NCBI RefSeq assembly: GCF_019970045.1
Contig: NZ_JAHXYI010000011.1
Coordinates: forward strand, 1 to 64,000
Length of the DNA: 64,000 bases
Reading direction: 5' to 3'
Source of the DNA: Chryseobacterium sp. GVT01B
GTDB taxonomy: Bacteria; Bacteroidota; Bacteroidia; Flavobacteriales; Weeksellaceae
The notes beneath the pieces were generated by a model. That model was not told the DNA's origin, ran no database searches, and saw nothing but the letters and a program-made list of their open reading frames with translations. The translations under genes and the position numbers were made by a program. Below, in pieces: positions 32,742 to 41,223 of the stretch (within the stretch, counting starts at the first letter, position 1; each line of letters starts with the position of its first letter).

Positions 32742-34060
32742 TATGAGTTGTTGTTTATGATTCTTTTGTGCTGTAAAGACACAAATTTAGGATTTTGAAT
32801 ATTTTTCAGATAATTGGTAAGCGATGATCTGCTCATACTGTCTTTGGTAAGGTAAATTCTTCCTCCGAACTCCTGAACAATTGCATCAAGCTGGTCTACC
32901 AGTTTTTTCAGTTTTGAATTGACTTTAAAATCCAAAGCCAGTGTATACCCTTCCACCGGGAATGAGTTGTAAGCCTCCGGATTATGTTTTCCAAAAAGTT
33001 TTAAAACTGCTAGGAATGATCCGTTTCCGCTTTTCGCGATCGTCTCAAGGATTCTTTTCATCCCTTCTTTTCCCGCTTCTTTAGGAATCACCATCTGATA
33101 TTGTATAAAACCGGATTTTCCGTAGATTTTGTTCCAATCATTAATAGCATCCAAAGGATAGAAAAATGTTTCGTAATCAATAAAATTCTTAACTTCCTTC
33201 TTGGACTGTTTTTTATAATAAAGCCAGTTGAATATTTTTACCGTAAGGGCATTCAGCACAAATCCCGGAAAATAGAAAGGAACTGTAGGTGATAATTTTT
33301 TCTTTAATCTCAAAGGAGTTTTCGAAAACTTCTGGGGAAGCTCATGTTGAAAGGCATGCTCACCTCTCATCAGAATACTTCTTCCAATGTTTTTTCCTTT
33401 CTGAAGGCAATCGATCCATGCAACGGTGTAAGTCCAGTTTTCACTTTCATCAAACAGTTTAAAGATTTCATCCAGATTATCTGCTTTGATACTTTCCTGA
33501 CGAATGTATGCGGATTCTATATTTTTAAGCTTAAATTTTGCCGTAAGAATAATCCCTGTAAGTCCCATTCCACCAATGGTAGCCCAGAACTTCTCTGAAT
33601 TTTCTTCTCTGGAACAGGTAATAATTTCCCCGCTCTCAGTCATGAGTTTAAATTCAATCACATATTCTGAGAAACATCCTTCTGCATGGTGGTTTTTTCC
33701 ATGAACATCGGAAGCTATAGCACCTCCTACTGATACAAATTTTGTCCCCGGGGTAACATACAGAAAATATCCCTGTGGGACAGCAATTTCCAGAACATCT
33801 GAAAGCAGCACTCCGGATTCACATTCTATCACTCCGTTTAAACGGTCAAAATTGATAAACTTATTTAATTTTTTTGTTGAAAATATAGATTCTCCCAACG
33901 AAGCATCTCCATAGCATCTTCCGTTTCCTCTGGCAATAATCTCGTTGTGATTGAGTACAAATTCTTTTATTTTTTTGAAACTGTCCTCTGATCTCATTTC
34001 TTTCTCCACTACCGGGAAATTACCCCAGTTTGTAACTTTCTGTGTGAAATTCGGCTTCAT
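32741..34060 (-). CDS. DprE1-like FAD-dependent oxidoreductase
   Basis: A 439-residue FAD oxidase of the vanillyl-alcohol-oxidase fold, close by eye to DprE1 (decaprenylphosphoryl-ribose 2'-oxidase). The FAD-binding domain includes RGNGRCYGDASLGE near residue 45, VTPGTKFVSVGGAIASDVHGKN with the His-Gly-Lys motif near residue 118, and GGMGLTGIILTAKF. The substrate domain follows, ending in RIYLTKDSMSRSSLTNYL with a Lys in the position of the DprE1 active-site Lys. It overlaps both neighbours (ATGA with the UbiA-type gene, one base with the DprE2-type gene), showing tight coupling. I saw no Cys in the DprE1 benzothiazinone-binding position but cannot align it exactly. Confidence 0.87.
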   Translation of the reverse strand: MKPNFTQKVTNWGNFPVVEKEMRSEDSFKKIKEFVLNHNEIIARGNGRCYGDASLGESIFSTKKLNKFINFDRLNGVIECESGVLLSDVLEIAVPQGYFLYVTPGTKFVSVGGAIASDVHGKNHHAEGCFSEYVIEFKLMTESGEIITCSREENSEKFWATIGGMGLTGIILTAKFKLKNIESAYIRQESIKADNLDEIFKLFDESENWTYTVAWIDCLQKGKNIGRSILMRGEHAFQHELPQKFSKTPLRLKKKLSPTVPFYFPGFVLNALTVKIFNWLYYKKQSKKEVKNFIDYETFFYPLDAINDWNKIYGKSGFIQYQMVIPKEAGKEGMKRILETIAKSGNGSFLAVLKLFGKHNPEAYNSFPVEGYTLALDFKVNSKLKKLVDQLDAIVQEFGGRIYLTKDSMSRSSLTNYLKNIQNPKFVSLQHKRIINNNS

Positions 34061-34944
34061 TTCTTAAAATAAATTTGAATTAAAAATGCAGCTACCCAGA
34101 GTATCAGGGTAACTTGTATATAGCGATCCCGGTACACAATTTTTGTAGGAGATTCCGTTCTGTTGTAAACCAAGGTCTGCTGAAGGTATCTTAATAAGGC
34201 AAAAACCACAAAAATCACCGTATAAAAAACTCTTTCATGGAATCTTTCCTGAACTTCCGGTGACAGGGTAAACATCAGGTAGCACACAATAGCCAGTGTA
34301 ATAGAAATGGATAATGCAATATCTGCAAACTGAACATTATACCCATCCAATGCTTTTCTTGTTTTTCCTGAAACCTGTGCGTTGATCAATTCTCCTCTTC
34401 TTTTTCCAATTGCCAGTACAAGTGCCAATACAAACGTTAAAAGAATAGCCCATTGTGAAATACTGATTCCTGTAATATAACCTCCAGCCAATACACGCAG
34501 TACAAATCCTATAGCGATAATAAAAATATCAATGATAGGAACATGTTTCAGTCTAAATGTATATGCCAGATTCATCACCACATAGAAACCTATGATGATG
34601 GCAAACTTCCAAAGCAACTCATGGAAATAGAGCTGTGTGAAAAATACAAGAATAATGTCTGTAATGACCAGACCGATAAGAATTCCTATAGCTGTTGCTT
34701 TTGAAATAGCTCCACTAGCTAAGGGTCTTCTCCTTTTTTCAGGATGTTTTCTGTCTGCTTCGATATCATTGTAGTCATTCAGGATATACACAACACTTGC
34801 CGCAAGCGAAAATATAACAAATGCGAAAATGCTTTTGGTAAGCAGATCAATGTTGGTAATATTACCTGAAAAGAAAAGAGGGACAAATACAAAAAGGTTT
34901 TTCACCCATTGCTCTACACGGAGCAGCTTTAAATATTTCTTCAT
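34057..34944 (-). CDS. UbiA-family polyprenyl-phosphate phosphoribosyltransferase-like protein
   Basis: A 295-residue integral membrane prenyltransferase with about nine helices. The first Asp-rich motif is NDYNDIEADRKHPEKRRRPL near residue 56, matching decaprenyl-phosphate 5-phosphoribosyltransferase (DPPR synthase) rather than UbiA for quinones. A second motif occurs near residue 175 with GKRRGEL and NVQFADIALSISI. It would add phosphoribose from PRPP to a polyprenyl phosphate. It is the first gene of the leftward group UbiA, DprE1-like, DprE2-like, HAD, with a -7 element 18 bases upstream of its ATG. Confidence 0.85.
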   Translation of the reverse strand: MKKYLKLLRVEQWVKNLFVFVPLFFSGNITNIDLLTKSIFAFVIFSLAASVVYILNDYNDIEADRKHPEKRRRPLASGAISKATAIGILIGLVITDIILVFFTQLYFHELLWKFAIIIGFYVVMNLAYTFRLKHVPIIDIFIIAIGFVLRVLAGGYITGISISQWAILLTFVLALVLAIGKRRGELINAQVSGKTRKALDGYNVQFADIALSISITLAIVCYLMFTLSPEVQERFHERVFYTVIFVVFALLRYLQQTLVYNRTESPTKIVYRDRYIQVTLILWVAAFLIQIYFKK

Positions 34945-34961
34945 TTATGTTGTTTCAAGTA

Positions 34962-34969
34962 CAAAAATA
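34962..34969 (-). promoter_or_regulatory. -7 element TATTTTTG before the UbiA-type gene
   Basis: The minus-strand TATTTTTG lies 18 bases before the ATG at 34944. The sequence 19 bases further up reads TATG instead of TTTG, a one-base mismatch. It would drive the DprE-like operon. Confidence 0.45.
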
Positions 34970-35006
34970 ATAAATTCAAAATTTCTAGCATAAAAATACA
35001 AAAAAA

Positions 35007-35020
35007 ACCGCCGGGGCGGT
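35007..35020 (-). terminator. Short G+C-rich terminator after the OmpA-type gene
   Basis: ACCGC and GCGGT enclose a four-base loop, followed on the minus strand by seven T residues. It lies 32 bases beyond the stop codon of the OmpA-type lipoprotein gene and ends that transcript. Confidence 0.65.
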
Positions 35021-35051
35021 CTTTTACGAAAATATTTATATGTAAAATTAA

Positions 35052-35741
35052 TTACTGCCCTTGCTTGGCATCATTAATCATTTTTTCATTTGCAGTGATC
35101 GCAAACTCTACTCTTCTGTTTTTAGCTCTTCCTTCATCAGTATCATTGCTTGCAACCGGCATATTTTTACCTTCACCTTTTGTGAACATTCTGCTTGATG
35201 CAATTCCTTTTCCTACTAAATAAGTTTTTACAGCATCAGCTCTTCTTTGAGAAAGTGCCATGTTGTAAGCGTCTTTACCTACGCTGTCTGTGTGTCCGTA
35301 GATATTGATATTGGTATCAGGGTTGTTTACTAATACTTCAGCCAGCTTATCAAGGTTAGTCTGTGCAACAGAAGTAAGGTTTGAAGAGTCAAATGCAAAG
35401 TTAACGATGCTTTCATTCATTGTTACTTTAATACCATCTCCTACTCTTTCTACCTGAGCACCTGGTAAAGTTTCTTTAATATCTCTGGCCTGCTTATCCA
35501 TTTTGTTACCGATAACATTACCAGCTACACCACCGATAATACCACCTAATACAGCACCAATAGCTCCGTTTCCTCCTTTTCCTACATTGTTACCCAGGAT
35601 ACCTCCAAGTACTGCTCCTGAAGCAACACCTACTGCTGTACCTCTTTGTTGGTGATTTGAATTCTGAACTGCCTCACAGCTTGTCAATAATAATGCTGAT
35701 GACAAGAAAAGGGCTCCTACGTATGTTTTATTAAAATTCAT
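35052..35741 (-). CDS. OmpA-family lipoprotein with glycine-zipper domain (YiaD-like)
   Basis: A 229-residue lipoprotein. The signal peptide ends at LLTSC. A glycine-zipper region of about residues 38-80 has repeated GAxLGGxxGN patterns, suggesting membrane insertion or oligomerisation. The OmpA C-terminal domain covers about residues 110-220, with NIYGHTDSVGKDAYNMALSQRRADAV and the RRVEFAI ending, which binds peptidoglycan. It anchors the outer membrane to the cell wall. A lipocalin-like lipoprotein gene lies 25 bases upstream; the two may be co-transcribed. Confidence 0.92.
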   Translation of the reverse strand: MNFNKTYVGALFLSSALLLTSCEAVQNSNHQQRGTAVGVASGAVLGGILGNNVGKGGNGAIGAVLGGIIGGVAGNVIGNKMDKQARDIKETLPGAQVERVGDGIKVTMNESIVNFAFDSSNLTSVAQTNLDKLAEVLVNNPDTNINIYGHTDSVGKDAYNMALSQRRADAVKTYLVGKGIASSRMFTKGEGKNMPVASNDTDEGRAKNRRVEFAITANEKMINDAKQGQ

Positions 35742-35766
35742 TTTTTTGATCTTTTATGTTGATAAA

Positions 35767-36258
35767 TTATTTCATTCCTGTTCTCTGGAAGTTGTAAACT
35801 ACTTTTACATTACCTCCTTCAAAAGGAACATCTTGCTCAAGTGAAAACTGATCTGTAGCCTGGTTGATTAACGTCATTGTATACCCTGCAGTATTTTGTT
35901 TTGCTTTAGTACCCGAAGCAATTTTTTTAAACATAAACGTATTACCACCTTTTACTTCAAATTTGATAGGTTGTGTAATTGCCGGGCAATCTCCACCACC
36001 ATTTAAAGTATACGCTCCTGTCCAGTTATTAGGAATCAGTCTCCAGTGGCTTCCCACGAAACACTGTGCGTCTGCACCTTCGTCAAAAGGTTTAATTTTA
36101 TAACCTTTATCATAATCTATGCTTACAATCTGCCAGTCTCCTTTCATTTTCAGGAAGTCGGCTCTTTGATTTTGAGATGTAGCTGCTTTGTTAACAGAGG
36201 AACACGAAACTGCAAAAAGTGATGTTCCCAACATCCCTGCAAGTAGTAACTTTTTCAT
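35767..36258 (-). CDS. Lipocalin-like lipoprotein
   Basis: A 163-residue predicted lipoprotein with the signal MKKLLLAGMLGTSLFAVSC. The mature part begins with GDWQIVSIDYDKGY, the lipocalin G-x-W pattern at the first strand, and continues as about eight beta strands ending in VVYNFQRTG. Two Cys (AQCFVGSHW and GGDCPAI) could form a disulfide. Homologues are abundant in Flavobacteriia, usually of unknown ligand. It is followed by the OmpA-type gene. Confidence 0.8.
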   Translation of the reverse strand: MKKLLLAGMLGTSLFAVSCSSVNKAATSQNQRADFLKMKGDWQIVSIDYDKGYKIKPFDEGADAQCFVGSHWRLIPNNWTGAYTLNGGGDCPAITQPIKFEVKGGNTFMFKKIASGTKAKQNTAGYTMTLINQATDQFSLEQDVPFEGGNVKVVYNFQRTGMK

Positions 36259-36322
36259 TTTGTTGTTTATTATTTTGTTACTATAAAGTTACAAAAAACC
36301 GTGCCAAAATTTAAAATAAAAA

Positions 36323-36354
36323 ATAAAAAGTCCGAAAAAATTCGGACTTTTTAT
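36323..36354. terminator. Bidirectional terminator by the subtilase gene
   Basis: ATAAAAAGTCCGAA and its exact reverse complement form a 14-base stem with an AAAA loop, with T or A runs on both sides. It lies 29 bases beyond the subtilase stop codon. Confidence 0.8.
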
Positions 36355-36382
36355 GGTTTCTCCTTAAAAACAGGGAGATAAA

Positions 36383-38065
36383 TTATTTTTTAACAGCCTT
36401 TTTTACGGATTTCGAAGGCTTAGCAGTGCTTGACGGCTTTCCTTTGTAGAAATTGGTATAGGCATATTCTGCAGCTTTTTTCAGGTCGATAACACCTCCT
36501 GCCTGTGATTGGTCTGTGAATCCGTTTGCAGTACTTGCATTGCTGCTTTTCACAAGTGCTTCAATGATCTGATAAGGTTTCAGATCCGGCATATATGCTA
36601 ATAAAACTGCAGCTCCTCCAGCTACCACAGGGGAAGCCATAGAAGTTCCCTGAAGGTATTTGTATTCGTTTTTAGGAACGGTAGAATAAATTTCTTCACC
36701 CGGGGCGAAAACATTCACCATTTTTTTATTGTAGTTAGAGAAATCAGCTCTTAAAGCACTGTTTTTATTGGTACTTGCTCCTACTACAAGAACATTGCTC
36801 ACAAATGGTTTTTCATCAGTAACATTTTTAAAGTTGGTAGGATATGCCAAATGTTCTGCAACATCTTCATTTTCGTTACCGGCAGCTTTTACTAAAAGCA
36901 CACCTTTATCTTCAGCATATTTAAAAGCATCCCAAACTACATTTTTACCTGGAGAAACAGGTTTCCCGAAGCTCATATTTAAAACTTTTGCTCCGTTATC
37001 TACTGCATATCTGATGGCGTTAGCTACATCTTTGTCTCTTTCATCACCGTTTGGAACTGTTCTTACAGACATGATCTTAGCAACTTTTGAAGCTACACCG
37101 TGCTGAATTTCTTTTCCTTGCGGCAATCCTGCGATAATTCCTGCTACGTGAGTTCCATGTTCTGCATCCGGTCCTTCGTAATGATTGTTACCATAGCTTT
37201 TTTCAGAATAGTCATCATAGTTATCACCTACAATTTCTTTTCTGGTATCATAGGAAAGGTCATATTGTTTTGCTGCCGGAGCAAAATGGTCTATTGCCTC
37301 TTTCATTTCTTCCTTCATCTTTTTTTCAAATTCAGCGGAAGATTTTCCTTTGAATTCAGGGCTTTGAGAAATCTGACCAAGGAATTCCAGTGCGATTGCA
37401 TCTTTTTGATCTGTAGGGGCTTTAATTGCTGAGAGTGTCTCAGCGGTTACAGGCTTACCTCCTAATAATTTTACCATATTAGGAATCAGCTCGTTCAGCA
37501 TAGAATAGGTTCTGAAATTCTGTTGAGCCTCGATACTTTTCTTATTGAACATATCTTTGGCCTTCATATACATATCAAACTCATCTTTCATTTGAGCCTG
37601 ATTTGCTTTATTTTTAGTGGAATCAGTTCCTTCAAAAACAGGTTTGTATTTGGCAACGACTCTTGTGACTTCCATATTATCGATATCAACATCACCGTTT
37701 TTACCTCCTATGAAGTTCCAACCGTGTACATCATCAATGTATCCGTTTCCGTCGTCATCTTTACCATTTCCGGGAATTTCATTAGGGTTTGACCAAAGGT
37801 TATTTACCAATCCGGGATGGTCTACCTGTACTCCACTATCCAAAACTCCTACTACAACGGTTTTAGGCTTCAGCCCTTTAGATTCTAAGTATTTATAAGC
37901 ATTTGCCGTATTTACCCCATATACTTTTGAAGTTGCAAAATCTTTATGATACCATGTCATCAGATCTTTATCTTCGTTTGGATCAATACTTTTAGCTTTA
38001 GATTCCTGTGCAAAAGAGAAACTAAAACCTGCTAAAAAAACTGCAGCTAATAATACCTTTTTCAT
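36383..38065 (-). CDS. Secreted subtilase-family (S8) serine protease
   Basis: A 560-residue exported protease. The signal peptide is MKKVLLAAVFLAGFSFSFAQ. The triad is Asp76 (VVVGVLDSGVQVDHPG), His303 (AEHGTHVAGI) and Ser475 (GTSMASPVVAG), with the oxyanion Asn397 in KAAGNENED. The distance from Asp to His is about 227 residues, compared with about 30 to 40 in subtilisin. The insert holds a charged helical region (residues 130-290) common in Bacteroidetes subtilases. The C-terminal 20 residues are Lys/Ser-rich. No sorting domain of type IX secretion is visible at the C-terminus. It is monocistronic. Confidence 0.93.
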   Translation of the reverse strand: MKKVLLAAVFLAGFSFSFAQESKAKSIDPNEDKDLMTWYHKDFATSKVYGVNTANAYKYLESKGLKPKTVVVGVLDSGVQVDHPGLVNNLWSNPNEIPGNGKDDDGNGYIDDVHGWNFIGGKNGDVDIDNMEVTRVVAKYKPVFEGTDSTKNKANQAQMKDEFDMYMKAKDMFNKKSIEAQQNFRTYSMLNELIPNMVKLLGGKPVTAETLSAIKAPTDQKDAIALEFLGQISQSPEFKGKSSAEFEKKMKEEMKEAIDHFAPAAKQYDLSYDTRKEIVGDNYDDYSEKSYGNNHYEGPDAEHGTHVAGIIAGLPQGKEIQHGVASKVAKIMSVRTVPNGDERDKDVANAIRYAVDNGAKVLNMSFGKPVSPGKNVVWDAFKYAEDKGVLLVKAAGNENEDVAEHLAYPTNFKNVTDEKPFVSNVLVVGASTNKNSALRADFSNYNKKMVNVFAPGEEIYSTVPKNEYKYLQGTSMASPVVAGGAAVLLAYMPDLKPYQIIEALVKSSNASTANGFTDQSQAGGVIDLKKAAEYAYTNFYKGKPSSTAKPSKSVKKAVKK

Positions 38066-38151
38066 ATGTTGAAATTTATTTTTTTAAAAAGATACACCAA
38101 TCACCAACTTCTTCTGTTCTATACTGAAATTTCACTAATAGCGATTGTATG

Positions 38152-38769
38152 CTAATATGATTGTTTTATATTTTTTATATACACCAGCGATTCAGGACCT
38201 TTATTACAAATAAGGTCAAGAACCGAAAGGTCTTCCAAAAAGCCTAATTTATCAGAAAATGTCTGGTAATATTCTTCCATTTGAAACTCTGATGGAAGTT
38301 TTGCCGAAAACTTTTCTCTGAAATTAATACTTTCAGGATTTTTGATATATTCTTCATTCAAAGAGTGTGCCTTTTCTGTTTTCAATATCTGTTGGATGAT
38401 TTCTATCCCTTTAAGGTTAAAATCAAGAAGGTATTTTTCCTGAAGCTCAAATATTTTTCTGAACTTATCTTCATAGTATTCAAAATAAGGAGAACTCTGA
38501 TATGCCGTCTTGATTGATTTCCAATGAAGGGATCTCCAATCTTCACGGTAAGAGATTTCAACATCTTTAAATTCTCTTTTCCCGTTATGATGGATAGGAA
38601 TTATCAAGGACAATTTTCCGTTGGCTCCATAGATGTTTGCTCTGTTTCTGTAAGTCTGTTTGGGAAAGTTTTCAAACTGTTCCAATGTAATTTCATTCTC
38701 AGGATTTAACAATACTGAAAACCATGAAATTGGGGGCAAATAAAATGCCGGTAATAAAATATTTTGCAT
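38152..38769 (-). CDS. WbqC-family protein
   Basis: A 205-residue cytoplasmic protein of the WbqC family. Its beginning, ILLPAFYLPPISWFSVLL, with the following TYRNRANIYGANGKLSLIIPIHH segment, is the family hallmark. The function is unknown; members occur in O-antigen loci but also, as here, beside signal peptidase genes in Bacteroidetes. It follows the signal peptidase-like gene after 11 bases and ends the leftward lepB group. No motif suggests a catalytic activity. Confidence 0.83.
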   Translation of the reverse strand: MQNILLPAFYLPPISWFSVLLNPENEITLEQFENFPKQTYRNRANIYGANGKLSLIIPIHHNGKREFKDVEISYREDWRSLHWKSIKTAYQSSPYFEYYEDKFRKIFELQEKYLLDFNLKGIEIIQQILKTEKAHSLNEEYIKNPESINFREKFSAKLPSEFQMEEYYQTFSDKLGFLEDLSVLDLICNKGPESLVYIKNIKQSY

Positions 38770-38780
38770 AATAATATAAT

Positions 38781-39455
38781 CTAGTTTCTAGGGTAAATTA
38801 CCCGTCCTACGGCATCTTTCTCATCAATAAAGCCTAAATAACGGGAATCTAAACTTGCATTACGATTATCTCCTAAAAAGAATAATTTTCCACTTGGAAC
38901 TTTTATTGGTCCAAAGTTATCTGCATTCCAATCTTTATGATAAATTTTGCGAATATCCTGATGTGTATTTGGATTTATAAACCTTTCATGGAAGAAATTA
39001 TCATTAAGTTCTTTATCACTTAACTGAGTAATGAAGTAATTATCATCAATCTGAAAGACTTCATTTTCTTCAGTACCTTTAAATAGGAGATCATTTGCAT
39101 AGCCTCTGTCTATTTTATAAGAATGCTTCACATTAAACTGATCTATCAATGTATTATTAACGTATAATTTTCCATCCTTAATTAAAATCTCATCATTTTC
39201 CGTTCCTATTAATCTTTGCACATAGACACCTTGAGGATAATCTAAATTATTCTGATTGTAAGCAATCATTTTAAACTTGGCATAAGGAAGGATGTTAGTC
39301 ATCACAATAAATGACTTTTTTTTGATGGTAGGTTCATTGCCTGCCGTTGGTACAAAAGCATATTGCAAAACCCCGGAGAGTTTTGCAATAATAAAAAGAG
39401 TTACAATAAAGCTGCCTATTAAAAGGGCTCTATTAAATATTTTACTTTTAAACAC
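38781..39455 (-). CDS. Signal peptidase I paralogue lacking the catalytic Ser and Lys
   Basis: A 224-residue S26-family protein with one N-terminal hydrophobic helix (about 10-28). The region aligned with the LepB Ser motif reads FVPTAGNEPT (residues 35-43), so the nucleophile Ser is Gly39 and the next Met is Asn40. The Lys motif region reads YVQRLIGTEND, so the general base Lys is Gln80. The C-terminal box FFLGDNRNASLDSRYLGFI is intact, so the fold seems kept. The start is a GTG whose G is shared with the TAG stop of lepB (TAGTG), so translation depends on lepB. It is probably an inactive partner of LepB. Confidence 0.85.
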   Translation of the reverse strand: MFKSKIFNRALLIGSFIVTLFIIAKLSGVLQYAFVPTAGNEPTIKKKSFIVMTNILPYAKFKMIAYNQNNLDYPQGVYVQRLIGTENDEILIKDGKLYVNNTLIDQFNVKHSYKIDRGYANDLLFKGTEENEVFQIDDNYFITQLSDKELNDNFFHERFINPNTHQDIRKIYHKDWNADNFGPIKVPSGKLFFLGDNRNASLDSRYLGFIDEKDAVGRVIYPRN

Positions 39456-41098
39456 TATTCTTCAGTTTTTTTCTTTCTGAATAATTTCACGAAATACTCC
39501 CACCCGAAGAATAAGATTAAGATCATTGCTGCAATCCACCAGTAAGAGGTTTTATTGGCTTCTCCTGTATTGGTTGCTTTGAACATTCTTTCCCAACGGA
39601 TTTTGAATGGTGCCTGATAAGTAGAACTGCTGTCTGCAAAAGCACCCTGAAGGCTCATCCATGTAAACATCGGCTTTCCTACAATATTTTCTTCCGGAAC
39701 GAAACCAAAGAATCTTGCATCTAACGAAGCATCTCTGTTGTCTCCCACCATCATATAATAATCCTGCTGAATAGTATACTGGGTTGCTTCTTTTCCGTTG
39801 ATAAAGATTTTCCCGTTCTTTTTCTCTAAGCTGTTGTGCTCATATTCAGAAATGATCCACTGATAAGTTGGAAGTGTTTCCTGATTGATTGCCACAACAT
39901 CTCCTTTTTTAGGAATTCTAAGCGGGCCGTACCAATCCTGATTCCAAGGTTTGTTGATCGGGAAAATAGATTGTGTCGTATCAATTTTAGTTTTGGCTTC
40001 GTCTCTGTAATATACTGCAGCTTCACCTTTTGCTGAAACTTCTTCTTTCATATCAAGAACATGAGGAAGTTCTTTAATTTCTTTAGCAGTCTTATCCGTT
40101 AGACCTTGAAAACCATAAATAAATCCTCCGTTATCCTGTTGAAACTCCTGAACCGGTAAAAATCCATAAGCTTTATATAAGGTTGGGATATCTAATTGAG
40201 CATCGGTTGTTACAATATATCTGTGCTGTACTTCCTGATCACCCAAAACAGTTTCCGGCTTTCCGTTTACGAAAAGTCTTCCGGCTCTCATTTCAAAAGT
40301 ATCACCTGCTGTAGCAACGCAACGTTTTACGTAAGGATCTTTTCTATCGATCGCTGTATGTACAGAATCCTGAGGATAGTTGAAAACAACTACGTCATTT
40401 TTCTGAGGCTTGTTGAATTGTAAAATTCTTGTGTAGGGAAGTTTTACTCCGTCTACGTAAGATTTTGGATCATCTTTTGGGTTACCCTTTTGTCCTGTAT
40501 CCATAATCGTTCCCTGAAGGAAAGGTATTGCTACCGGACGCATCGGAAGTCTGTACCCGTAGCTCCATTTGTTTACAAAAAGGAAGTCACCCACTAATAA
40601 TGTTCTTTCCATAGATCCTGTAGGAATCCCGAAAGGCTGTGTTACAAAAACGTGGATTATTGTAGCAAAAACTACGGCAAAGGTAATTGAACCTACGAAT
40701 GTATCTTTCTTTTTATCATTCTTCTCTTCGTCTGTAAGAAACAGGTCGTTTGCATTTTCATCTTCTAACTCTACATCTTTAGAATAGTTAATCACCGCCA
40801 AATAAATAAATGGCAGGATCACAGTAAGAATCTGGTCTTTGAAAAGGGTTTTCCCAAACTTTTTCACGAGATAAAGGTGGAAAACAGACATCATGATTGG
40901 CCCTACAATCGGAAGATAAGACAGGATCGCCCACCATTTCGGATGCTTTGTCTCTTTCAGAATGATGAAATAGTTGTAGAAAGGGATAAAAGCAAATAAA
41001 GGGCTATAGCCCATTTTCTTGAACAGTTTCCAAGATGAAATGCCCATCAATACGGATAGTACGAGGACATATACTGTATAAGTTAAAAAATAATTCAT
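39455..41098 (-). CDS. lepB: Signal peptidase I
   Basis: A 547-residue inner-membrane signal peptidase. Four helices lie in the first 110 residues and one near 135-155. The catalytic Ser162 is in GIPTGSMERT, and Lys258 in DPYVKRCVATAGD. The C-terminal MVGDNRDASLDARFFGF box is intact. A TM helix near residue 522-540 follows. It is much longer than E. coli LepB (324), with a large insert after the Lys motif, normal for this phylum. It is directly coupled to a paralogue without active-site residues. It processes Sec-exported proteins on the periplasmic face of the membrane. Confidence 0.93.
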   Translation of the reverse strand: MNYFLTYTVYVLVLSVLMGISSWKLFKKMGYSPLFAFIPFYNYFIILKETKHPKWWAILSYLPIVGPIMMSVFHLYLVKKFGKTLFKDQILTVILPFIYLAVINYSKDVELEDENANDLFLTDEEKNDKKKDTFVGSITFAVVFATIIHVFVTQPFGIPTGSMERTLLVGDFLFVNKWSYGYRLPMRPVAIPFLQGTIMDTGQKGNPKDDPKSYVDGVKLPYTRILQFNKPQKNDVVVFNYPQDSVHTAIDRKDPYVKRCVATAGDTFEMRAGRLFVNGKPETVLGDQEVQHRYIVTTDAQLDIPTLYKAYGFLPVQEFQQDNGGFIYGFQGLTDKTAKEIKELPHVLDMKEEVSAKGEAAVYYRDEAKTKIDTTQSIFPINKPWNQDWYGPLRIPKKGDVVAINQETLPTYQWIISEYEHNSLEKKNGKIFINGKEATQYTIQQDYYMMVGDNRDASLDARFFGFVPEENIVGKPMFTWMSLQGAFADSSSTYQAPFKIRWERMFKATNTGEANKTSYWWIAAMILILFFGWEYFVKLFRKKKTEE

Positions 41099-41223
41099 AA
41101 ATTTTTGTGCCTATTCTTATGATAAAATGATGAGTAATAAATGATAAAAGCAGTCCGCTGTTTACAATTCACTATTCATCATTTTCTGTTTATTGGTCTG
41201 CAATTTACAGAATTTGTTACAAA
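41099..41223. repeat. Intergenic word-repeat element between lepB and dapB
   Basis: The spacer contains ATGATGAGTAATAAATGATAA near 41127 and, inverted, ATTCACTATTCATCATTT near 41167, giving a degenerate inverted arrangement. No gene is seen. Confidence 0.4.
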
